From the NCBI GenBank assembly GCA_024276805.1, contig JAJRWJ010000075.1, positions 1-13,210 of the forward strand: 13,210 nt of DNA, written 5' to 3'. Under the pieces are notes generated by a model, which did no database searches, had not been told where the DNA came from, and saw nothing but the letters and a program-made list of their open reading frames with translations. This document shows, one piece after another, positions 6,300 to 13,210 of this stretch (its first letter is position 1; each line of letters begins with the position of its first letter). Made by a program: the position numbers and the translations under genes. This DNA comes from Gammaproteobacteria bacterium. Its GTDB lineage: Bacteria; Pseudomonadota; Gammaproteobacteria; Methylococcales; Methylomonadaceae.

Positions 6300-6317
6300 T
6301 TGACCGTTCAAGGTCAA
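6300..6317. repeat. Inverted repeat TTGACC-GTTCAA-GGTCAA
   Basis: Perfect 6-bp arms around a 6-nt centre, 25 bp before the recC ATG and overlapping the predicted transcription start. The 18-bp span fits a regulator binding two successive major grooves; it could also fold as a weak hairpin in the recC leader. TTGACC itself resembles a -35 box, but no -10 follows at the right distance. Confidence 0.4.
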
Positions 6318-6342
6318 TGGCGTCCTGGATCTTCATCGCTCC

Positions 6343-9300
6343 ATGTTCATTCTGCACAGTTCCAATAAAACCGAGAATCTTGCGGCGCATCTGATCCAGG
6401 TGCTGCGCAGCAGTCCCTTGACCTCACCCTTCAGCAAGGAGACTTTCCTGATCCAGAGTCAGGGTATGGAGCGCTGGCTGTCACAGCGTCTGGCCGGTCA
6501 TTTCAAGGTCTGGGGCAATTACGATTTTCTCTTTCCCAATAAATTCTTCAGTCATGTCGCGCAACAGATAGACAGCGGATTGAATGATCAGGAGTTTATC
6601 CGGGAAAGTCTGCTTTGGCGTTTCGAGGCTTTGTTGCGGGATGTGCAGGAGCCCTGTTGTGCGCCTTTACGTGGCTATCTGGCCGGGGGAAATACAGCGT
6701 TGAAGCGCTATCAACTGGCGCAGCAGCTGGCCGCCGTCTTCGATCAGTATCAGATCATGCGTACCGACATGCTGGATCAGTGGACACGCGGTCAGCCCCG
6801 CTATAAAACGGCAACCGAAGCCTGGCAAATGGCCCTGTGGCGGCGCTTGACTGCACAGATCGGCAGCCGGCATCGCGGCGCCCTGTGGCTGGATGCCATT
6901 ACCCGACTGAACGCGGCGCCGGCAAACAGCCTGGCCGACTGTCTCCCGGAACGCTTGTCGGTGTTTGGTCTGAATTCCATGCCGCCGCTGCTGTTGGGGT
7001 TTTTGCAGGGGTTGTCGAGACATTGCCAGGTGCATTTGTATCTGCTGAATCCCGCGCTGAGCTATTGGGCCGACCTGCCAAGCAGGCGCAGGCAGATCTT
7101 GCACGGAGGCACAGCGCAGGCCGATGTATTGCCTGCAGGGCATCCACTGCTGGCGACGCTTGGCCAGCAGGGGCGGGAATTTCAGGAGCTGCTGCTGGAT
7201 CAGGTGGTATTCGAGCTGGATCTGGACAGTTTCGAGGAGAGTGAGTCTGCACAATCGCTCAGCAATCTGCAGCGGCTGCAAAACGATATCCTGCACAACC
7301 GGGTCGTTGCACAGGGTTTGGCCGATGATGGCTCCATCAGCATCCACGCCTGCCATTCCCGGCGCCGCGAAGTGGAGGTATTGAAAGACCAGCTTTTGCA
7401 GGTTCTGGAAGACAACCCGGATCTGCAACTGCGCGATATGCTCGTGATGGCGCCGGATATCGAACGTTATACGGCCTATATCGATGCGGTATTCGATGAT
7501 ATACAGCATGCCGTTGCCGATCGTTCCCTGCGGCTGAGCAATCCGGTGCTGGATGCATTCATCGGGTTTTTGCGCTTGAGCCAGGGACGCTTCGGCTGGC
7601 AGGAGGTCCTGGACCTGCTGGCGCAGCCGGCCGTGCACGGCAGTTTTGGCATGTCGGAAACCGACCTGGAACTGGTCCGCCACTGGGTAGAGGAAATGCA
7701 TGTGCGCTGGGGGCGTTCCGCGCGGCACAAAGCCCGGCTGGGACTCCCCGAAAACGGGGAAAATACCTGGCAGGCAGGTCTGGAAAGGCTGCTGATGGGG
7801 TATGCAGTCGCCGATGACAATGATTTCATCGATGGTGTTTTACCCTATATCCATATAGAAGGGGCTTGCTCCGAAGTATTGGGCGGGCTGTATGATTTTT
7901 TGCAGTTGTTGTTCCGGGCCAGCTCCGAACTGGCGCAGGAAAAACCATTACAGGACTGGGGTGCGCAGCTTTGCCAGTATGCGGACCGGTTGTTTGCGGC
8001 CACATCGGTCGGGACCGTCGAGCGGCAGCAGCTCCATGAACTGCTGGCCGAGCTCAGGGATCAGTTTGCCGGGCTGCATCACGACGATGTCGAACTGCAG
8101 GTGATTATCGACTGGCTGGATGGGCAGGTCGCGGAGCGCAAATCCGCACATGGCTTTTTGCGCGGACAGCTGACATTCTGCTCCATGTTGCCGATGCGTT
8201 CCATCCCTTTTCAGGTCATCGCCCTGCTGGGCATGAACGAGGGGGATTTCCCGAAACTGGACCGCCATCCGGGCTTCGATTTGCTGGAACAGCATTTTCA
8301 GAAGGGAGACCGCTCCCGGCGTGCCGATGACCGCTATCAGTTCCTGGAAATTCTGCTGGCCGCGCGCAGGCAGCTGTTGATCACCTATGTCGGGCAGTCC
8401 CTGCAGCACAATCAGCCGCTGCCACCCTCGGTGGTGGTCAGCGAATTGCTGGAGGTGTTGCGGGACACTTATCAGTTGACCGGTCTGGTGACGGCGCATC
8501 CCATGCAGCCCTTCAGTCCGCGCTACTTTCAGGACCAGGACCAGCACCGGCTGCCGGCCTATTGCGCGAGTGATTACCAGACCGCCAGCGCCTTGTTGCA
8601 ACCGCCAGCACCGCCATCGATCTGGTGGCGGGAGGAAATTGCCGCGCCCGATACAGAAGTTATCGAGCTGCAGGATTTGTTTGCGTTCTTTCGCCATCCA
8701 CAGCGATATTTCCTTCGGCAACGCCTGGCGTTGCAGCTTTGCGGCAGAGAGGCGCAGGCTGAGCAAAGCGAGCCTTTTTCTGTCGAGGGCCTGGACGCCT
8801 ATCTGATCGATCAGCAATGGCTGGAGGATGAATTACAGGGCATACCGGTCTCCCTGGAAAAACTGCAGGCCCAGGGCCACTGGCTGTCCGGGGCTTGCGG
8901 AAGCATTCACTACGCGCGGCAAAAACGTCTGATCGGTGCTTTTGCGCAGCGGATCCAGGCCAAAGAGATGGGCGATCGCCGTGCGGATCCGGCCATCGAC
9001 CTGCAGGTCGGACAATTTCGACTGCTGGGGAATCTGCACAATGTGTATCGGCATGGCAGTCTGTTCTACCGCTACGCCAATTTGAAGGGACAGGATTTTC
9101 TGCAGGCCTGGCTGCAGCATCTGATCATCAACCGCATCGAGCCGCAGGTCACCGCACTGATCTGCAAGGATGCGGATTTACGGTTTGCGCCGGAATGTTG
9201 CCGGCCGGAAACTCTTGCCGGTCTGCTGGAACTCTACAGGCAGGGGCAAAAGCGACCGTCCCCGTTGATTCTCGAACCGGCAATGGCCTACTGCCGGCAC

Positions 9301-9504
9301 GCCGGGGCTGCCGGCAAGAACAAAAAATCGCCTCTGGAAGTCGCCCGGGAAAGTTTGCGCAAGATTTTCACCGACGGTTATGATGCGGAAATGAATCTGC
9401 TCTATCGGGGCATGCAGGATCCCGGGGAATTGCTCGACGCAGCCTTCGAGAAGCAGTGCCGGACGCTGCTGCTGCCAGCCTGGGAGGCTGCGCATGGCGA
9501 TTGA
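6343..9504 (+). CDS. recC: RecBCD exonuclease V subunit RecC
   Basis: Chi-recognition subunit of the RecBCD helicase/nuclease that resects double-strand breaks; it splits the strands with its pin and passes the 3' strand to the RecB nuclease. 1053 aa, slightly shorter than E. coli RecC (1122). The N-terminus (MFILHSSNKTENLAAHL, then IQSQGMERWL and YDFLFP) aligns with E. coli RecC from residue 1, fixing the ATG at 6343 despite a weak ribosome binding site. As expected for RecC there is no Walker A motif in the helicase-like fold. Other recognisable family segments are RLSVFGLNSMPPL (about 203-215), RGQLTFCSMLPMRSIPFQVI, LLGMNEGDFPKLD and FDLLEQHFQKGDRSRRADDRY in the middle, and a degenerate nuclease-like C-terminal domain. 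Its last 11 bases overlap recB. Several residues lining the Chi channel in E. coli differ here (see findings). Confidence 0.97.
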   Translation: MFILHSSNKTENLAAHLIQVLRSSPLTSPFSKETFLIQSQGMERWLSQRLAGHFKVWGNYDFLFPNKFFSHVAQQIDSGLNDQEFIRESLLWRFEALLRDVQEPCCAPLRGYLAGGNTALKRYQLAQQLAAVFDQYQIMRTDMLDQWTRGQPRYKTATEAWQMALWRRLTAQIGSRHRGALWLDAITRLNAAPANSLADCLPERLSVFGLNSMPPLLLGFLQGLSRHCQVHLYLLNPALSYWADLPSRRRQILHGGTAQADVLPAGHPLLATLGQQGREFQELLLDQVVFELDLDSFEESESAQSLSNLQRLQNDILHNRVVAQGLADDGSISIHACHSRRREVEVLKDQLLQVLEDNPDLQLRDMLVMAPDIERYTAYIDAVFDDIQHAVADRSLRLSNPVLDAFIGFLRLSQGRFGWQEVLDLLAQPAVHGSFGMSETDLELVRHWVEEMHVRWGRSARHKARLGLPENGENTWQAGLERLLMGYAVADDNDFIDGVLPYIHIEGACSEVLGGLYDFLQLLFRASSELAQEKPLQDWGAQLCQYADRLFAATSVGTVERQQLHELLAELRDQFAGLHHDDVELQVIIDWLDGQVAERKSAHGFLRGQLTFCSMLPMRSIPFQVIALLGMNEGDFPKLDRHPGFDLLEQHFQKGDRSRRADDRYQFLEILLAARRQLLITYVGQSLQHNQPLPPSVVVSELLEVLRDTYQLTGLVTAHPMQPFSPRYFQDQDQHRLPAYCASDYQTASALLQPPAPPSIWWREEIAAPDTEVIELQDLFAFFRHPQRYFLRQRLALQLCGREAQAEQSEPFSVEGLDAYLIDQQWLEDELQGIPVSLEKLQAQGHWLSGACGSIHYARQKRLIGAFAQRIQAKEMGDRRADPAIDLQVGQFRLLGNLHNVYRHGSLFYRYANLKGQDFLQAWLQHLIINRIEPQVTALICKDADLRFAPECCRPETLAGLLELYRQGQKRPSPLILEPAMAYCRHAGAAGKNKKSPLEVARESLRKIFTDGYDAEMNLLYRGMQDPGELLDAAFEKQCRTLLLPAWEAAHGD

Positions 9505-12500
9505 ACAGTTCAGCGCCGCGACCACGCGACTGCGCACCGGCGTCAGTCTGATCGAGGCCAGCGCCGGAACCGGCAAGACCTATGCCATCGCGATGCTGGC
9601 GCTACGCTTCATTATCGAGCAGGCATTACCCATCGAGCAGCTGCTGGTCGTCACTTTAACCAATGCCGCCACCGATGAATTGAAGCAGCGCATCCGGGCC
9701 AGGCTGGTGGGGGCGAAACGGGCGCTGGAGGGTGACCCGGCAGACGCCGACGCCAGTCTGCGGGAATGGCTCACAACCCAGCCGGTGGGCCGGGAAGAGG
9801 CGCTGCGCAGGCTGCAGACGGCACTGCTGGATATAGACCGGGCCAGTATCTTCACCATTCACGGTTTCTGTCAGCGGGTGCTCAGGGAGCATGCCCTGGA
9901 AAGCGGTCAGGTATTCGACGCCGAATTGATCGCTGATATCGATGCGCAGCGCCTGCAACTGGCGGAAGACTTCTGGCGGCAACAGGTCTATCCGCGCAGC
10001 GCCTGGCAGGCCGCGGCGCTGACCGCGCAGTTTCAGACCCCGGCCCAGCTGCTGGGCAGTATTGCCGCTGTCGCGCCGGGAACGCCGGTCTATCCTGAGC
10101 CAGTCAGTGTCGACGCCAGTCTGGACAAATTGCAGGAAGCCAGGCAGGCCGCGGCAGGAATAGGCCGGGACTGCGGCGCGGCTCTGCAGCAGGCCATCGC
10201 TGCCGATACCGGTAAATTCAAGAGTGATTTTGCAAGGCATTTTCCAGAGCGGCTGCAAAGCCTGCTGAATTGGCTGCAGGAGGAGGGTGACTGCAGCCTG
10301 GAGGATCCCGGGGTGCTTGCCCTGTTCACCCGGGAGGGGCTGTTGGCAGGTCTGAATGGCAATCAGTTCCGCGCCAGGCAGGGCGTGTCCGGAGAGCAGC
10401 GCAAGCAGGAATATATCGATACCCTGGGAATTCAAGTCGAAGTGTTTGCCGTCCTGCGGGACAGTTTCCGGCGCGTCACGCTGGATTTTCGCCGGGCGCT
10501 GCTGGATTTTCTGCAGCAGCACCTGGACCGGCAGCTGCAGAAAATGAACGTGCTGTCCTTCTACAACCTGATCCGGCGTTTCCGTGATGCTCTGCTGGGC
10601 AGTAATGGGGAATTACTGGTCACGGAATTGCGGCATCGCTACCGGGCGGCGTTGATCGATGAATTTCAGGATACCGACAGCAGCCAGTGGACAATTTTTT
10701 CCCGGCTGTTTGCCGGGGATGGTCATTATCTGTTCCTGATCGGGGATCCCAAACAGGCGATCTACAAATTCCGTGGCGCGGACATTTTTTCCTATTTTCA
10801 GGCGCAGCGACAGGCGCACCAGCACTACACGCTGGCACAGAACTGGCGCTCGCATCCACAGCTGGTGGAGGCGGTCAATATGCTGTTCAACGGCCATTCG
10901 TGTCCCTTCTGGTTCGAGATGCTGCATTACATCGATATCTCACCGGCATTGAGTGCCGCCCGGGGGACTTTGACCCGGCAGGGTGCAGCGTTGCCGCCGA
11001 TGGCCCTCTGGCAACTGCGGGAAAATGACAACGGCAACGCTTTCTGGTCAGCCGGCAAGGCACGGGAGGCGGTTCTTCGTGCGGTTATCGAGGAAATCCT
11101 GGAATTGCTCGACGCGGATCTCGGCGCAGTCATCGACAGTGACAAGGCGGTCAACCCGCTGCAGCCACAGGATATCGCCATTCTGGTGCGCTCCAACGAG
11201 CAGGCCCGGGAGTTTCAGCAGGCGCTGCGGGAAGTTGGCGTGCCGTCGGTGTTGAACAGCGTCGAATCGGTGTTTGCCTCGCCGGAGGCGGAGTGCCTTT
11301 GGGTGTTGCTGCGGGCACTGGCGCATCCGGGGGATGCGGCGCTGCTTAAACAGGCCTTGACCTTGAGCTGGTTCGGCCTGGACGGTCAGCAAATCTACCG
11401 GATCGGTAACGATGAGGCCGCTCTGGATGCCTGGCTGTCACGTTTCCAGGATTATCACCAGCGCTGGCAGGAGAAGGGCTTGCTGGCCATGATGCGGCAT
11501 CTGCTGGAGCGGGAAGGCGTGCTGGTGAACATGGCCAGGACGCAGACCGCGGAGCGGCAGCTGACCAATCTGTATCATCTGCTGGAACTGCTGCAGCAGG
11601 CCGCCATCGATGAGCATCTGAGCATACGGAAAACCCTGCAGTGGCTGGACAGGGCTATCGCGCAGAAAAATCCCGCTGCCGAGGACCAGCAGCTGCGTCT
11701 GGAAAGCGATGCCGCCGCTGTCAGGATTGTCACGTTGCATCGCTCCAAGGGACTGGAATTTCCGGTGGTGTTCTGTCCCTATCTGTGGTCGCGCAGTACC
11801 CGTTTGAGGAAGGAGAAGAATCTGCTGAGCTGCCACGAACAGGGCGGCATGGTCGTCGATCTGGGTTCGGAGGATTTTTCCCGGCGCCGTGAACTGGCGC
11901 TGCAGGAGGAGCTGGCCGAAGATCTGCGGGTGTTCTATGTCGCCGTGACCCGGGCGAAATACCGCTGTTATCTGACCTGGGCCGATGTTCGCAGTAAACA
12001 TCAGGCGAATGATTCGGCAATGGCCTATCTGCTGTTTGCCGGGGCGCGTGAGGATTGGCGGGAAAGTCTGTCGGGTCTGGATTTTGCCGGACAGCAGGGC
12101 ATTCTGCAGGGGCTGGCCAGGCGCGCCGGAAACTGCTTTGCCTATAAGATTATCGGCGCGGATGCCGAAACTGCCGACAGACGTTATCGGCGAACCGGCC
12201 CGGAAGCCCAGACGCTGACGCTGCGAAGCCGTAGCCGGCAACTGTTCAGCAACTGGCAGATGAGCAGCTATAGCGCCCTGTCGGCGCTGAGTGTCGCCGA
12301 TACGCCGGAGCTGCCGCTGGACAAGGCCCAGGAACCGGAGCTGCCCGCTCCCGGCGATGCCGCAGAGGACCTGCCCAGGGGCGCGCGTACCGGCAACGTG
12401 GTGCATGCCTTGCTGGAAACGCTTTCTTTTCAGGATCTGGCGCAGGGGGTGGATATCAGTCAGCATCGCGATCTGGTTTGCCGGCGCCATGGCTTGACCA

Positions 12501-13084
12501 TCGACATGCCGGAGCTGCTGGACAGCCTGCTGCAGCGTGCCGTGACGACACCACTTTCCTTGCAGGACACGGGGTTTTGCCTGGCCAACATCGATGCGCA
12601 TCGCTGTGTGAAGGAAATGCCTTTCTACCTGGCCCTGCAGGAAATCGATGCCGGGCGGATCAACGCAATATTGCAGGGGACTCCGGGTTATCAGAGTCTG
12701 GGCAATAAACACATGCAGGGTTATCTCACCGGTTTTATCGATCTGGTGTGTCGGTATCAGGGGCGCTACTATGTGATGGATTACAAGACCAACAGTTTGT
12801 CCGATTATTCTCCGGAAACGCTGTCGCAGGCCATGCGCGAGCATAATTATGGTCTGCAGTACTGGCTCTATGCGCTGGTTCTGCATCGCTACCTGCAGGA
12901 GCGCCTGCCGGATTACCGTCATGCGCTGCATTTCGGCGGGGTGCGCTATTTATTTGTCCGCGGCATGCATCCGGAGCAGCCGGCGCGCGGCGTCTTTCAG
13001 GCGCTGCCCGATCTGGACAGGCTGGAACGACTGGGTGAACTGCTGTGCGGCGGGCAGGGGGGTAAACAAGCATGGCCGCAGTGA
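9494..13084 (+). CDS. recB: RecBCD exonuclease V subunit RecB (helicase-nuclease)
   Basis: 3'-5' SF1A helicase plus the only nuclease of the RecBCD complex; it also loads RecA after Chi. 1196 aa (E. coli 1180). Helicase motifs in order: ASAGTGKT (22-29, Walker A), TLTNAATDELKQRIR (Ia), FTIHGFC (120-126), IDEFQDTD (388-395, Walker B), GDPKQAIYKFRGADIF (from 417), NWRSH (450-454), VTLHRSKGLEFPVV (746-759), VFYVAVTRAK (813-822). The C-terminal nuclease domain has GNVVHALLE, then D1083 in FIDLV and D1096/K1098 in VMDYKTN, with the same 13- and 2-residue spacing as E. coli D1067, D1080 and K1082, and Q1122/Y1126 in QYWLY. All key residues are intact, so it should be active. It starts inside recC (11-bp overlap) and its end overlaps recD, indicating a tightly coupled recC-recB-recD operon. 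Confidence 0.98.
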   Translation: MAIEQFSAATTRLRTGVSLIEASAGTGKTYAIAMLALRFIIEQALPIEQLLVVTLTNAATDELKQRIRARLVGAKRALEGDPADADASLREWLTTQPVGREEALRRLQTALLDIDRASIFTIHGFCQRVLREHALESGQVFDAELIADIDAQRLQLAEDFWRQQVYPRSAWQAAALTAQFQTPAQLLGSIAAVAPGTPVYPEPVSVDASLDKLQEARQAAAGIGRDCGAALQQAIAADTGKFKSDFARHFPERLQSLLNWLQEEGDCSLEDPGVLALFTREGLLAGLNGNQFRARQGVSGEQRKQEYIDTLGIQVEVFAVLRDSFRRVTLDFRRALLDFLQQHLDRQLQKMNVLSFYNLIRRFRDALLGSNGELLVTELRHRYRAALIDEFQDTDSSQWTIFSRLFAGDGHYLFLIGDPKQAIYKFRGADIFSYFQAQRQAHQHYTLAQNWRSHPQLVEAVNMLFNGHSCPFWFEMLHYIDISPALSAARGTLTRQGAALPPMALWQLRENDNGNAFWSAGKAREAVLRAVIEEILELLDADLGAVIDSDKAVNPLQPQDIAILVRSNEQAREFQQALREVGVPSVLNSVESVFASPEAECLWVLLRALAHPGDAALLKQALTLSWFGLDGQQIYRIGNDEAALDAWLSRFQDYHQRWQEKGLLAMMRHLLEREGVLVNMARTQTAERQLTNLYHLLELLQQAAIDEHLSIRKTLQWLDRAIAQKNPAAEDQQLRLESDAAAVRIVTLHRSKGLEFPVVFCPYLWSRSTRLRKEKNLLSCHEQGGMVVDLGSEDFSRRRELALQEELAEDLRVFYVAVTRAKYRCYLTWADVRSKHQANDSAMAYLLFAGAREDWRESLSGLDFAGQQGILQGLARRAGNCFAYKIIGADAETADRRYRRTGPEAQTLTLRSRSRQLFSNWQMSSYSALSALSVADTPELPLDKAQEPELPAPGDAAEDLPRGARTGNVVHALLETLSFQDLAQGVDISQHRDLVCRRHGLTIDMPELLDSLLQRAVTTPLSLQDTGFCLANIDAHRCVKEMPFYLALQEIDAGRINAILQGTPGYQSLGNKHMQGYLTGFIDLVCRYQGRYYVMDYKTNSLSDYSPETLSQAMREHNYGLQYWLYALVLHRYLQERLPDYRHALHFGGVRYLFVRGMHPEQPARGVFQALPDLDRLERLGELLCGGQGGKQAWPQ

Positions 13085-13210
13085 TGCCTGATTCCCGGGA
13101 ACGACACTACAGCCGCCTCGACCAGGCCTTCGCCGGTTTTCTCGGGGCACGCTGCAGACTGGACCCGGTTTTGCGGCAGCGCTTCATGGAGCTGGTCCGG
13201 GAGCTTTGCC
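13072..13210 (+). CDS. recD: RecBCD exonuclease V subunit RecD, N-terminus only
   Basis: First 46 codons, open to the right edge. RecD is the 5'-3' SF1B helicase of RecBCD and controls nuclease activity. No catalytic motif falls in this part; identity rests on position directly after recB and on an N-terminal helical segment (SRLDQAFAGFLGA, then LRQRFMELVREL) like the small interaction domain of RecD. The ATG at 13072 has an AGGGGGGT ribosome binding site 9 nt upstream and overlaps recB by 13 bp. An alternative ATG at 13084, in the same frame and overlapping the recB stop as TGATG, has no such site close by, so I prefer 13072. Confidence 0.85.
   Translation, partial: MAAVMPDSRERHYSRLDQAFAGFLGARCRLDPVLRQRFMELVRELC

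Noticed and set aside
6667..7728. 353-codon open frame antisense to recC
   Set aside because: Shadow of the recC coding frame; Gln/Arg/His-rich composition reflects the complement of recC codons, with no domain seen. The 7948-8817 antisense frame is rejected for the same reason.
11438..12931. 497-codon open frame antisense to recB
   Set aside because: It lies wholly opposite recB, whose helicase and nuclease motifs are intact; long antisense frames are expected in GC-biased genes and this one has no recognisable motif.

Overview
The window reads as chromosomal DNA of a gammaproteobacterium. The recC-recB-recD order without an intervening ptrA, the RecBCD-type (not AddAB) machinery and the E. 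coli-like spacing of catalytic residues support this. G+C looks moderately high by eye. A sulfur-oxidising or microaerophilic lineage is a guess from gene content only; nothing here fixes the genus.

Layout. Positions 1-6133 hold six genes, all on the minus strand. Read in the direction of transcription they are: (i) an ExeA/GspA-like ATPase with a C-terminal Roadblock/LC7 domain (6133-4529); (ii) a stand-alone di-iron metallo-beta-lactamase-fold protein of the ODP (oxygen-binding di-iron protein) type (4473-3712); (iii) an inner-membrane-anchored protein with a long Pro/Thr/Ser/Ala-rich linker and an OmpA-type peptidoglycan-binding domain (3569-2445); (iv) a membrane-anchored coiled-coil protein with a Roadblock-like C-terminal domain, joined to (iii) by a TGATG stop/start overlap (2445-1777); (v) archease (1688-1269); (vi) the RNA ligase RtcB (1263 to the left edge, 3' end missing). 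Positions 6343-13210 hold recC, recB and the first 46 codons of recD on the plus strand, with overlapping ends. A 209-bp AT-rich divergent region (6134-6342) separates the two halves; it carries candidate promoters in both directions and three perfect dyads.

How the genes fit together. RecBCD is the double-strand-break resection helicase/nuclease. RtcB with archease is the GTP-dependent RNA repair/splicing ligase and its activator. The four genes at 1777-6133 are the interesting part: two Roadblock domains (one cytosolic and fused to an ATPase, one membrane-tethered), a likely O2/redox-responsive di-iron protein and an envelope-spanning peptidoglycan anchor. I do not recognise this as a described system. 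I propose, as inference only, an envelope-anchored ATPase/Roadblock signalling or assembly complex with a di-iron sensor. No tRNA, rRNA, CRISPR array, insertion sequence or phage gene was seen.
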